A DNA stretch of 64,000 nucleotides. It comes from Datisca glomerata. Taxonomy: Eukaryota > Streptophyta > Magnoliopsida > Cucurbitales > Datiscaceae. The notes under the pieces were generated by a model. The model saw only the letters and a program-made list of their open reading frames with translations, was not told the origin of the DNA and did no database searches. The stretch's first letter is position 1; every line of letters starts with the position of its first letter. The translations under genes were made by a program, and so were the position numbers. Positions 34,600 to 45,620 of this stretch are shown piece by piece. The stretch is taken from positions 810,659-874,658 of the forward strand of contig QANY01008782.1 of assembly GCA_003255025.1 (NCBI GenBank). Direction: 5' to 3'.

Positions 34600-35700
34600 A
34601 TAAAGATTTACAATGAGATTAGTACGTGAAAATGATCAAGTATATAAATGGCTAAGAGTGTAAACATGACTAAGTAGGTGAAGTTTCTGAAGAGAGCTTG
34701 AAGAAATGGAAGGACCTTTATGAAGACTATATGTTAGAAATGACTAAGTGTATGAAAATTGACTAAGTATACAAAAATGGACCAATATTAGGGTTATATG
34801 TGTTCGTCAAACTGATAAATATAATTTACCGACCATCATAACATCACGACCTATAATTAGACATGGTGAAAATAGTTAAGTGTGTGAAAATAAGTAAGTT
34901 TATGAAAATGGCTAAGTGTGTAAAAATGACTAAGTGTTTCATAACAACTACATGGCTAAGAGTATGCATATATAGTGATACCAATGAATGAGATATTTTT
35001 TAAAGGAAAGTCTTTGAAGAGATTAGTATGTGAAAATGATCGATTATATAAAAATGGCTAAGAGTATGAATATGATTAAGTATGTGAAGTCTTTGAAGAG
35101 AGCTTGAAGAAATGGAATAAGAATGACAGGGTACATGAGAAAATAGGTGTATGAAAATTGACAAGTGTGTGAAATGACTAAGTGCATGAAAATATGGCTA
35201 AGTGGCAAAACAAGTACATAAAAATAACAAAATGTGAGAAAATTACTAAGTGAATGAAAATTGCGAAGTGTATGTGAAAATTTGTAAAAATGGCTAAGTT
35301 TATGTGAAAATCTCTTAGTGCATGAAAATATGGTTAAACGTGTAAAAACAACCAAGTGTAGCAAAACACTATATGAAAATGAGAAGTATATGAAAATGAT
35401 CAAGTGTGTGAGTTTAGAATTTATCAACTATGATAAAGTATGCGAAAATGTCTAAGTATATGAAATGACCAAATGTGTGAAAATGTATGATTTTCATGTG
35501 CTTAGTCATTTTCACACACTTAGTGTGTTAAATGATTAAGTTGCAAAAATGGCTAAGTTGTGAAAATGACTAAGTGTTTGAAAATGACTAAATGTGTGAA
35601 AATAAGCAAATTTGTGAAAATGACTAAGTGTAAGAAAATTATTAAGTGTGTAAAATGTCCAAGTGTGTGATATAACTAAGTGTGTATGAAAATTGTTAAG
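34600..35700. repeat. Degenerate short tandem repeat, GTGTGAAAATGACTAA type
   Basis: For about 1.1 kb variants of a 15-18 bp unit (GTGTGAAAATGACTAA, with GTATGAAAATGGCTAA and similar forms) recur on the plus strand, densest at 35,020-35,680. One short stretch (about 35,490-35,525) is inverted. The spurious open stretches on both strands here are translations of the repeat. Confidence 0.85.
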
Positions 35701-35709
35701 AGTCAAACA

Positions 35710-35990
35710 CCACAATGGGGACCTAAACGCAATCACTACATGACGAGTCGTCATTCAAGACTAGCGTTTGGGCCCCAACACCAGTCATGGTTGGTGATTC
35801 GCCTACCATGCCTGGCGTTTGGGGCCTGCTGGTGGCGTTTGGGGCCTGAACGCCATGGTAATAGGCGTTTGGCGCAGGCCAACTTCTGGAGGGTATAACT
35901 TTTGACTCGGGTAGAACCACTTGGCTTATAAGATATCAAATCGAAGCTTATTCAGAAATCTACATGCTTGAACAGTTTTGGGTCCAAGAA
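35710..35990. repeat. GGCGTTTGG-rich segment
   Basis: GGCGTTTGG or its near variants (AGCGTTTGG, GGCGTTTGGGGCC) occur about five times in 120 bp (35,760-35,880), with GAACGCC in the complement. The GC content is far above the surroundings. It is followed by TTGACTCGGGTAGAACCAC. It looks like part of an unrelated dispersed repeat; no coding potential is supported. Confidence 0.6.
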
Positions 35991-36049
35991 AGTAAAACCT
36001 ATGATATGGATCATTTTAATTCGTTGGTTTTCTCATTTTATTTCTTTTT

Positions 36050-36182
36050 AAATGGTTAGAGAGAGGGAGATGAGGGAGAGAGATATAGGGAGGGATAGAG
36101 AGAAGGAGAGGGATAAAGATATATAGCAGGGAAAGAGAGAGCATGGGGGAGAGAGCAAGGAAGAGAGAGAGAGAGACGAAGA
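36050..36182. repeat. Purine-rich (GA)n tract
   Basis: An imperfect GAGAGG/GGGAGA run of about 130 bp lies immediately upstream of the more GC-rich segment at 36.2 kb. Confidence 0.8.
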
Positions 36183-36189
36183 AAAAGGT

Positions 36190-37182
36190 GGTACCCATCA
36201 CCAAATTCGAGGTGACCCCTAAGAGAGTGATCGCAAGAGATTGTGCTCTCCTAAAGCACGTTGTGGCATGTGACTGGTGGTCCGAAAGGGTGAAGGTAGT
36301 AAAGGCAGGGAGAAGGCGATAGCTGGAAAAGTTTCCCTGGCACAGGCAAGGCTGTCAGCCATATTACAAGACCTTGTTAAGGGTAACAACTCTACAACTA
36401 GGGGCGGACAGCCAAAGCAGACAAAAAGTTCACTAGACGGGCTTGGCGATGATAAGAGAATTGTCGCAAACGGTGCACCGGTGGCTTTGGAATGCGACAT
36501 TTTAAAGGACAATGAAGAGGGAAATGACAACCATGAAAAGGAAAGTCAATAAGATCAAAAGAGGAAGCCCCCTCTCTAAGAATGAAGGAGACCCTAGAAG
36601 GGAAAGGATCGTTGTTTCCACGAAGAGATAAGGGAAGTGTGGGCAAGAACGAAAATTTCACTACATTTTAACCCTCTGAAGGAGGCGAAGATGGAGGAAA
36701 TGAGGAGAAAATTGCCTATTAATAGGCCTAGGATAAAAACTGCTATTAAATGGGAGATTTTACGCCAACCATAATGGAAACCATTGAACGTCTGGAAAAC
36801 GGATGTTTCATAAACTGATGAGAGATTTTTGGGAAACTAAACATCGTCCAATCAACTACAGGAGTGAAACAACACGTCCGGATGAAGCGGCACGTCCAGA
36901 AGTCAGGCTCCCCCGCTCGCCTCTACATGCCAATATTACCTTTGTTCCCGAGAGATCGACGACATTAACTCTCGAAAAGGATGAAGTGGGACACGACCAA
37001 GTCATGGAGGTAATTGATTCCGTTCGATGATATCCTCTCTAAGGAGTAAACTCTGAACATGTGTGAAAAACTCAGAATGAGAGAAAACTCACTACATAAA
37101 GATAACTCAAAAGAGGAGCTCGGACAATCAAGTCTTCAGACCTGGGCGAGTGAAGCCACTCAAGTCCTCAATTGGGGGTAGC
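36190..37182 (+). other. Internal remnant upstream of a gypsy-type 3' LTR
   Basis: This GC-richer segment is very different from the flanking AT-rich DNA. An open stretch (36,277-36,552) is basic and Gly/Lys-rich, without a domain I recognise. At the right end, TTGGGGGTAG (37,171-37,180) is a polypurine-like tract directly before the TGTTATTGG start of the LTR at 37,183. That is the layout of the 3' end of a gypsy element. Whether the whole segment belongs to that element is uncertain, because neither RT nor integrase is visible. Confidence 0.4.
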
Positions 37183-37939
37183 TGTTATTGGTGTTTTTCC
37201 AACTTCCAATGATGCAATGACGTGTTACGATACATACTATTGAGAAACTTAAGACAATGGAAAGTTCTCAAGGAAGAGGACCGACCTCACTCATCCAGTC
37301 TCAAGAGAGCTCGGGTCGCACAAACCCAAGCTCACAAAAAAGAAAGGGTAAAACTCATGAAGAGAGCTCGGATGACCTCGAGTGCAGGGTCATCATTACC
37401 CGCCAAGGTAACGACTGAGGTAGCACACCATCCTAAGATCGAGCATTCAACCGGTCTGATCGTCACAGCAGAATGATAGGATAGCCTCCGTCTAGTCACC
37501 TTATGGTACATCGACACTTAATATCCGCTACATTTATGTCAAAGGTCGCCTTATTTCCATCCAATCAGCGCCAATCAAGACAGGTTTTTATCCCAGGAAA
37601 CTTCCCTAACACATCTTTGAACGCTTCTTCAACTCGCATCCTCATATACAAGGACTCAAGTATATCAACTTATTAACAAAAAAGGCTTGATCATTCTCCC
37701 CTAAGAAAATTATGCCAAAATATCGATAAATGACTGACTTAGGCATTCCAGGCCTTTAGGCGAGGTAACCACCCCCAGTTTTTTCACCTTTAGGTTCATT
37801 GTCTGTGTTTTATAGATGTCAAGACCGTGGAGCTCATTCAGTGGGGAGAGTACGCTCACCATAAAGAGGAAGGAACTCACATAACGTCACTCCAGTAAGT
37901 TCCCCCGGTTAGGAGGACCCCCACACTTGTACTGTGGCA
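37183..37939 (+). mobile_element. Gypsy-family LTR, copy 1
   Basis: It starts TGTTATTGGTG and ends ACTGTGGCA. Near the end it carries the block GACTTAGGCATTCCAGGCC and ACCACCCCCAG, shared with the LTRs at 38,814-39,504, 41,802-42,543 and 58,142-58,775. A polypurine-like tract precedes it, so it is probably a 3' LTR. No target-site duplication is evident. Confidence 0.7.
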
Positions 37940-37957
37940 ATTTTTGGCTAAAACAGT

Positions 37958-38044
37958 GATCATTACATCAACTAATATAAACTACGATTGGAGTTCAATT
38001 ATAATTTTATAATGGAATCAGTTATAATTAATAATGAATAAATC
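37958..38044 (+). repeat. Left arm of a long inverted repeat
   Basis: About 87 bp including TACGATTGGAGTTCAATTAT pairs with the complement of 39,621-39,708. The best 60 bp has only about five differences. Similarity weakens but continues inward for some tens of bases. The arms enclose 1.6 kb, including a composite repeat block. Confidence 0.8.
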
Positions 38045-38148
38045 TTAGCATGGGTTTTGTTTGATAGAATTTATCAACTATATAACCATGAGTATTTTTA
38101 TCCTTATGCTCCCCAAGATAACATGAATTATAGGTATTGTCATGATAA

Positions 38149-39445
38149 GTAATTAATAGGCACGACATCAATATCTAGAACTCAATCGCTCAGTACTATT
38201 TTAAGTAATATACATTAAAATTAATTTAATTAACTTTTTATTAAAGAGAGAGTTTTTGGCTAGGGTTGGTATCTAAATCTTAACCCGCTGGACATTACTA
38301 TAAATATGAGGCTATAGACATTATTAGTAGAGAGAATAAAAAATCCTAGAGAGTTTCTCTCTAGCCAAAAATTTGAGAGAAGAAAAGAAAGATCTTTTCT
38401 TGAGTGCCCAGGCATTGTTTGATGGTTGACATATCATCTGCAGTGATGTGAAGTGGACAGGCGGTTTCTCAAGATTTTGGCATATAGAACTAAGGATCAG
38501 TTCACGCGTATTGAGGCTATCTTAACGTGCAAAAAGCTTCATTTTTTAGATTGATGAGTCAAATATATAGATTCATTTATAGCATAGATTAGGTTGTTTA
38601 AAAAATAAGTTTAAGATCGGGACAATTTTCGCTCTATGAATTCCCTTAAAAAAGAACTTCATATTCCTGTCCTTGCTCCACCTATTATAAAGCGTGAAGA
38701 TCAAGGGCAAGGTTGCCATAATCAATATCATACTTAGGATCGGTAGAAGGGACTTGTGGATCAGAAAATAGGATCAAATCGAGGACCGTAAAATCTTGCA
38801 AAATATTAATATATGTTATGTTGGAGGTGTTTTCTAACCGAGAATGACACCACAACACATGTCAGAACAAATTGGGGAACTCCCGACCTTAGGGAAGGAA
38901 TATGACCGACCTATGTCCCTATGGAGCTGACGATACCCAAACTTGAGCACATGAAAAGATAGTTAAAAGTCTACAAGGAGAGTCCTATTAAACCCGAGCA
39001 TAAAGTCACCATCACCCACCGAAAGTAACGTCCAACAAGTACAATCACCATGGCATACGTCAATCAGTCTTTGAAATGTCACCTCAGAAGCACATCAACC
39101 ATTTATGCCCATGTCCAATCAAGGACAGTCCCTCCATGCTTTGTGTCTCACGAAGCTTCTCCAGCATGCCTCTGAGGGGATTCTTCGACACGCTTCTTCT
39201 CACTCCTGAGAACTCATGTATAAATACTTCCCCTAATTGACAAGAGAGGTATGTCTTCTCTCCCCTACAAAAAATACACCAAAATATCGGCAAATGACTG
39301 ACTTAGGTATCAGAGGCCCGTAGGCAGGGCAACCACCCCCGGTTCCTCTCCTTTAGGTTCCTTGCCTATGTTTTGCATACATTGAGGCCATGAGGAGCTC
39401 CAGTCAGGAGGAAGAGTACGCTCACATAAAGAGGAATGAACTTGT
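38149..39445 (+). repeat. Composite dispersed repeat, copy 1
   Basis: This block is duplicated at 57,450-58,775 with high similarity. The left half (38,149-38,813) has an AAAGAGAGAGTTTTTGGCTA motif, a TATAAATATGAGG TATA-like box and an AAGAAAAGAAAGATCTTTTC run, resembling an LTR or non-autonomous element. The right half is a gypsy-family LTR starting at 38,814. Copy 1 lacks about 18 bp present in copy 2 near 38,300. Since both loci have both halves, the fusion predates the duplication. Confidence 0.85.
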
Positions 39446-39504
39446 CTAACGTCACTCCGGCAGATTCCCCCGGTTAGGAGGACCCTCATACTTATACTGT
39501 GGCA
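38814..39504 (+). mobile_element. Gypsy-family LTR, copy 2
   Basis: It begins TGTTATGTTGG and ends ATACTGTGGCA. A TATAAATA box is near 39,219, followed by the shared GACTTAGGTATCAGAGGCC block and ACCACCCCCGG. It lies inside the composite repeat, and no PBS follows it, so it is not the 5' LTR of a local element. Open stretches read through it on either strand are not genes. Confidence 0.7.
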
Positions 39505-39620
39505 GTTTAAACATGTTTGTAAAAAATGGTTTTATATTGATGTTAATTCAATATAAATATATAATACCATGTCATCTAAGATAAATAATTAATAAACTAT
39601 ACCAATCAAACTCATGATTA

Positions 39621-39708
39621 GATTTATTAATATTAATTATAATTGATTCCACTATAAAATTATAACTGAACTCCAATCGTATTTTATAGTACTTGATATA
39701 ATTGTCAT
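39621..39708 (-). repeat. Right arm of a long inverted repeat
   Basis: This is the reverse complement of 37,958-38,044 with few differences. Together the arms bound a 1.75-kb unit. TGTCA/TGACA-like ends are possible but no clear target duplication is seen. Confidence 0.8.
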
Positions 39709-40865
39709 CGGTCTATTATTCATTATGTGTTTCTCCTCCATAATAACATCGAGTATAATTAGATAAAGTATAGTTGAACTAAGTTATACATCTCTCATAT
39801 CTTTAAGTTTGAAATTTCGTTCTACTAATCAACCATGATTTACCTCAAGCAAAATTATCAAATATATCAAATATTTAATAATCCATTAGAGATAAAAAAA
39901 ATGCATAGTTTACTATGATCACATAAGCAAATTCTGTTAAAGGATACTATGTCACTTAGATAAAAGTGTACTATGATCACATGATTTTCTTAAGATATTA
40001 CTTTACCAAAAATCAAACCCACTAGTACTTTTAATACAATCCAAATGAAATAGTACATTAACTAGGTACTCTACTTAGTGACAAATGTAAGTCGCTCTAC
40101 TTGATAGAGTTCATGCGCGGCAATTTTTCTTAGAAAAGTGTAAAGCTTGCCTAGACTGCAAAACATAAATATTTTCACATCATAAAAAGAACTTGGTTAA
40201 ATACATTGTCTTATGAGTAAAACTTTATAGGACTCATAAACCAAGTACTATATTCTTGTGGCCTTTCAACAAGAATATACCACATATAATATAAGAGTAA
40301 TAATTTATTATGATTAAAAAATATCAAGATAATCATAAAATTATTGTGCTTTCAGAAAACAATCCTTATGCCCATCCACCAATAAAAAAAATAGGAATAT
40401 CATCGATCGTAGAATCTCTAACCTACACGGTCCTAGATGATTCCACTCGCGATCCTACATGATACTACGATATGTTCACGATCCTATCAATTTAAGATTT
40501 AACCAATCGATCTGGATCATATGGGTTGTATTACATCGTAGGATGATGGGATCGTACTACCTGGATTGTGAACCTATTATCCTTGATCAAAGAAGTGCAT
40601 CTATAGCAGCAAATCCAGTTTCCAGATCAATATAAACATCTAATTGTGCTTTAGTAAGAAAATTTTCCTAACTAATAACGTGTTTTTAAATTTTTAGTAA
40701 TCAGGGGCAGTGTTATTAAGTGCCTAAGAGGCTTTGCCCCCAAATTTTGAAGAAAACTATGTAATGTCATATAGTGGAAAATTTCATAACTCCTTTAACT
40801 ATTAATGTATGTGATAATAATCATATAAGATTTTTGCCTGAGTTGATTTTTTACCTTGGGATTAG
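39709..40865. repeat. AT-rich DNA with a GATCGTAGGATC-type repeat patch; no gene
   Basis: Mostly AT-rich and non-coding. Between about 40,395 and 40,590 short words of the GATCCTA / TAGGATC / GATCGTA type recur on both strands at least eight times. That makes a small self-complementary patch. No exon or RNA gene is recognised. Confidence 0.5.
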
Positions 40866-41295
40866 GGGACTCAAGGTTCGGTTCGGTCGATTTTTTGATG
40901 AAAAACCAAACTGAACCGAAACTTTAGTTCAAAACATTGAATTGAATCAAAACGTTCATGTCAAAAGAACTGAACCGAATCGAACCATGAATTTCGATTC
41001 GGTTTGGTTCGGTTCTTTAGTTCGGTATTATTAATTAAAATTAATTTTTTTAAATGATATTATTGAAAATAAAGAATATAGAATCAAAGTTTTATTTCGG
41101 TTTGGTTTGGATTGATTTGAAATTATACATAAAAAATAAAAAAATTAATATGAATTAATGATTCGGTTCGCTTTGGTTCACTTCAAAAACCACCAAAATT
41201 TTGATCTGAAACGAAATTTTGATTCTCTCATTTTTCTGAACCGAACCAAACCGAATACATATAAAGAACATGTTCGGTTCGCTAAAATAATTTTC
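40866..41295. repeat. GGTTCGGTT / AACCGAACC degenerate repeat
   Basis: GGTTCGGT, TTCGGTTTGG and the complements GAACCGAA and AACCAAACCG recur on both strands through about 430 bp. Similar CGGTTTGGTT-rich units are widespread in plant genomes as non-autonomous repeats. The open stretch at 41,158-41,406 is produced by the repeat. Confidence 0.7.
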
Positions 41296-41801
41296 ACCCT
41301 ACATGAGATGCAAGTCGACTCTAGACAAGTTCATTCATATTTTAGTTTAATGTTTTTCTTGCAATTATCTTTAGTTGATTTTTTAAGACAATCTCACATT
41401 ACGTAAATGATAAAACCTATTTTTGTATAACTAGTATAACATTACTTGCTTTGCACCTGTGACTAAAATTAGAACATTATTAAATATGATAGAATTTATA
41501 AAATATTAAACACTCATTTATTTGTTGTGTTGTATTTAAATTCATGTGTTGCTATGTAAATTATGGTCAAAAAATAATTTTTTCACACGAATTATTTACA
41601 CTATGTTATGTAATTGTAATTTCTTGCTACATTATTTTATGTAATTCATTATATATTATTAATAAATATATAAATGAGTTGTACTTAAGTATTCTAGAAT
41701 TTTAATTATTTAATTTATATAAACATCAAACTAATATGCAAGAATGATACAGATTAATGTTGTTAGTTTGTTGAAACAACATATATGTGTGTGTGTGTGT
41801 G
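41296..41801. other. No gene seen; short GT microsatellite at right end
   Basis: AT-rich sequence ending in a (TG)n run of about 18 bp (41,784-41,802) that abuts the gypsy LTR start. Confidence 0.6.
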
Positions 41802-42543
41802 TGTTATGGGCATTCATGGAGCCCAAGTGAGACAATTACACATGTCCATCTCCCTAGTAGCAAGACCTCTGAAGGTTTTTCCAGAGGTCTCTCCACTAGC
41901 TCGGTATTGACAGAGCTCCCATCTCCCCTAGAATAGGACGCAAAGTCCAATCCTCCTTACAGGAGCTGGAGGTCAGTAATGGAAGACCAGGAGATGTGAT
42001 GGGGAACACTACAATACGAACTATACGAGATTGAGAACTCGAGAAACATCAGGACAGGATCCTTAAGGCTAGGCAGCTTGGGTGATAATGCGCTCATGTT
42101 ACGGTAACTACCAGTAAAAAGCAGATTTCCACTTACCCCTGCAATTGTACCTACGGTCCACCTATCCAATCATCTTCCTCCATGTCAGACAGGTCTCCCT
42201 CAAGTCATCTCAGTTGTACTTTACGTCATCTCGGGGGACATCAATATTAAATGTCACGTCCCTACCCTTCAATAAGGGGCGATGTAACGTCCCAAATCTT
42301 CCTAAACAACTCTCACTAGGTAGGCCTCAGGTATAAATAACCCTCATCCATAATCAAACGTCACCTCACTTGGACTTACAAAACCTCTACCAAAATATTT
42401 TTAACATCTGACTTAAGCTTCAGAGACCCTTAGACAAGCCAACCACTTCCAGGCGTCATCATTCTTTACGTCCTTTCATTTGTGATGTGTAGGTTCACAT
42501 CTCACCATCGTAGGACATATGTATTGTTGAGATTTCAGTGTCA
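41802..42543 (+). mobile_element. Gypsy 5' LTR, copy 3
   Basis: It starts TGTTATGGGC and ends TTTCAGTGTCA. It contains a GTATAAATAACC TATA box near 42,332 and the shared GACTTAAGCTTCAGAGACC and CCAACCACTTCCAGG blocks near its 3' end. It is followed after a few bases by a decayed primer site and then gag, so it is the 5' LTR of the element running to 46.55 kb. Confidence 0.8.
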
Positions 42544-42547
42544 ACAA

Positions 42548-42568
42548 TTGATGTCGTATGTGGGTAAC
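42548..42568 (+). other. Decayed primer binding site of gypsy element
   Basis: TTGATGTCGTATGTGGGTAA resembles the TTGGCGCCGTCTGTGGGAA segment that follows the 5' LTR in many plant gypsy elements. Two of the differences are C-to-T or G-to-A, as expected from CpG decay. Confidence 0.6.
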
Positions 42569-42677
42569 TACAATAAACCATTTCCTCATTAAAATTCCTA
42601 AACTTATTAGCTATCCCCCATGTGAGTGGAAAGAAACATGAGTTCACCCTCATTTTGCCCCCCACCGTGATCACTGC

Positions 42678-43760
42678 ATGGAGGGAAAAAAAGTTTATGT
42701 TTCCTCACTCTCCAAAATGGTCGAGAGAATTAGGAAAGACATGGAATCCCTCACCCAAATAATAGACACATCATATACCCATCGGCCTTCCCTAATCCCT
42801 GCCATCTACATATACCACACCACCCATGACAGCCTCCTCCTACTTTTTCCTCCTAGACATGAGAAACAGGAGAAAGAAAGGTCCGGGAAAGGGGGGAATC
42901 CCTCCTAACAGACCCCAAGGAGAGAAGAATAGAAAGACCCTACACATTGAGAAGCAAACCAAATCTAGAGAAGATAGGTCAATTAAAGTGATAAGAACAA
43001 TGTAGTTAATGGGAAACAATGCAGAGAGCTTTGAACCGTGGGACCTCTGTAGACTATTAGGACATCTGTAGACTATTGGGACCTCTGTAAACACATTGTT
43101 GGGATAGATGGAGTTCCCATTTTCTGCAGAAATACAACAGGCCCTACGGCTAGGCTTAACAAAGAATCTGTTCGAGCACTTAGATACTTTCAAGGTATTG
43201 ATGGAACTGCACCATGCTCTGGTGCCCATGATATGCAAGTTGTTTCGCCTAATGCTCAGCGAGTTTGCTCAGAAATTGATCTTACAACTGAAACAAAACT
43301 ATATCCACTCCTTCACTAATCAAAGTTACTCGTTGGATAGTTTCTGAGGGGAAGAGAACGGAGTAGACCAGTGTCTCATCTGATGACCATCGGGGAAAGG
43401 CCTTGTGAAGCCTTAAAGGACTACATGAACCATTTCAACTAGGAGACCCACACAAGTTCATAATGCGAGCGAGGATACGCTCGTGACTATGCTACGGAGG
43501 GGATCACCCACTAGAAAATAAGATGGCCAAATACGACCATGTCTCTTCATGAAGCTACAAATCAAAATACAAAAGTATATCACCGCTAAAGAGGTGACTG
43601 GAGGTGAAAAAGAGTTTGAAAGATCTAATAGCCAAAACCTTTTGGAAGGTAAGGAGGCCCAGGAAGACAAAAGAGTTCGACCTCCTAGACCTGCTATGCC
43701 TACCCCCATCGCAAACGAGGTTAGCCCCTCTATTTCGAACAGATGAGAAAGGAAGTCTCC
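42678..43760 (+). pseudogene. Gypsy gag remnant
   Basis: An open piece from 42,678 begins M-E-G-K-K-V and is followed by frame breaks. At 43,108-43,260, E-F-P-F-S-A-E-I-Q-Q and then D-T-F-K-V-L-M and M-I-C-K-L-F match the conserved gag domain of plant Ty3/gypsy elements, where these blocks occur in this order. Lys/Glu-rich sequence with R-P-P-R-P follows at 43,600-43,740. Three ~20-bp direct repeats (GGACCTCTGTAGACTATT) at about 43,041-43,100 lie inside it. No intact zinc knuckle was found. Confidence 0.7.
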
Positions 43761-44300
43761 CTACATGAACAGCCAGTTTACAGCCTACACCTCCTCACGA
43801 CCAAAGGAGAAGAAATCTACAACGACATCAAGGACCAAAACATGTTGAAGAAGTACCGAGTAATCAGCCCCTTATGAGAAGAAAGATATCGCCAAGTACT
43901 GACGACACCACCACGACACAAGGCATACCACGGGGGGTTTCTTTGACCTCAAGGAACAAATTACGGCCCTTATTTAGAGATAACACCTCAAATAATTTGT
44001 GGTGAACAGGAAGAACCGAGAGGAAAATAGCCCCTCAGACAAGAAAGGAGAATGGAAGTAGCCCGAGCAGAAGAAGACCTGAACTCGCAGCCCCGTGAGG
44101 GACATCAAGATGATTTTTATAGGTCCAGGTGATTATAACTCTAATTGTAAGTGAAAATCCTGGGCCCGTGAAGTGGGACAACCCACCATCTTCAGTGTCC
44201 TCTCCCATCTGTCGAGCTCTTAGGTAAAGGAAGTGATCAAGTTGTTTGAGGAAGAGGCGCACTAGATCTACCAGCCCCACACCTATGCTCTGGTTACTTC
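43761..44300 (+). pseudogene. Gypsy gag-protease spacer, decayed
   Basis: By position this is the region between gag and protease. It has the GC content of the element, but its frames are broken. I could not identify a knuckle or other motif. Confidence 0.4.
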
Positions 44301-44309
44301 ACCACTCAT

Positions 44310-44640
44310 AGCCGATTAAGGTGTGGAGAACCCTAATTGATGATGGAAGCTCGACTAATATCCTGAGCCATTTGGTGTTCCTCCAAATGGGTCTAGACCT
44401 CAAGTATTGTTTTCCTTGCTTAACTCCACTAGTGGGTTTTCGAAGGCACGAGATCATTCTCGAGGGAGTAACAGAGCATTTAGTACCTTGGATAAGGTAC
44501 CCAGTCTTACTAGGAAGTTGGTTAAGTTAACAGTTGTAAATGTAGTGAGTCTACAACACCATCTTTGGCTTACCTACGATACACAAATTCAACATTGTGC
44601 ACTCCACTTATCACCAGGTCATTAAGTTTTTTACCCCAAC
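44310..44640 (+). pseudogene. Gypsy aspartic protease remnant
   Basis: The open piece 44,321-44,530 carries L-I-D-D-G-S-S-T-N-I-L. This is the plant gypsy protease signature (normally D-x-G-S-S) about 5 residues in, followed by T-P-L-V-G-F. The frame breaks at about 44,480, where the open stretch 44,407-44,625 takes over in another frame. It lies between gag and RT, as expected. Confidence 0.75.
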
Positions 44641-44739
44641 AGACGTGGTCTGCTCCAATGGGATCAGATAACTGTGAGGGAACGTTACATGACCGCCTTG
44701 GAAGAAAATAAAAGAGCTAGTGGCAATGATCAGATATAC

Positions 44740-45620
44740 TACTAAAGACCATCTCTGAGGAGAACCATTGGTGCCTCTAGAATCTTTCACCCTAACCCTA
44801 GAGCATCTAGACAGAACAGTTAAAATTGGGTCGTCGCTAAGCCCCAAGCAAAAGGAGGAGCTGAATTGTTTCTTCAAAATAACTAAGATATTCTCATCTG
44901 AACCTATGAGGACATCCCGGGCATCGATCTGAGGGTCATCATCAATCGCTTGAACGTTGATCTGAAGTTTAATTATGTTATGTAAAAAATGAGAAGTGTC
45001 AATATGGCCAAGCACAAGCCATCATTAAAGAATTGGAAAAAATTCTCGGGGAAGGGTTAGTTTGAGAAGTCCATTACCCAGAATGGCTAGCCAATTCATC
45101 CTAGTAAAAAAGGACAATGGGAACTGAAGAGTTTGTATCAACTTCACAGATCTGGAAGCCTACCCCAAGGACAGCTTCCCCCTCCCTAAAATTGATTAAC
45201 TGGTCGATGCCACGACTGTACACGATTTACATAGCTTTATGGACACCTACTCAAGGTACAACCAGATCCTGATGCATAACTTAACCAAGAAAAAACCTCC
45301 TTCATCACCAACATGAGAGCTTATTGTTATACTATAATGCCTTCCGGACTTAAAAAATTCAAAGCCACGTACCAGAGCCAGGTGAATAAAGTATTTCTAG
45401 GGAAAATCTCCAGGAACATGAAGGTATATATGGATGACATGCTTATAAAAGGCAAGAAGTCCACTGACCATGTAAGAGACTTAGCAGAAACTTTTGACAC
45501 CCTAAGAAGGTATATGATGAAGTTGAATCCTACTAAGTGTGCGTTCAGTGTTAGCTTAGGGTTCATGGTCAACCAGAGAGGGATATAAGTGAACCCCGAC
45601 AAGCTTAGAGCTCTGTTCTA
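44740..45620 (+). pseudogene. Gypsy reverse transcriptase remnant
   Basis: Broken frames at 45,040-45,240 include W-L-A-N and an R-V-C-I-N-F-T-D region. The open piece 45,313-45,588 has M-P-S-G-L-K followed by the catalytic Y-M-D-D-M-L-I-K box, then T-K-C-A-F and G-F-M-V-N-Q-R-G-I, in the usual Ty3/gypsy order. Stops at about 45,190, 45,270 and 45,588 make it non-functional. The Y-M-D-D variant and flanks separate it clearly from the viral RT at 16.4 kb. Confidence 0.85.

Noticed and set aside
35044..35427. 127-codon minus-strand open stretch rich in Phe, Leu and His
   Set aside because: It is entirely inside the GTGTGAAAATGACTAA-type repeat, so it reflects the repeat unit.
36219..36661. Overlapping open stretches on both strands
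   Set aside because: The region is GC-richer and low in stop codons, so open frames occur on both strands. None shows a family motif, and strand preference is not supported.
39084..39293. Minus-strand open stretch also found at 58,412-58,639
   Set aside because: The similarity between the two loci comes from the duplicated LTR, not from a conserved protein.
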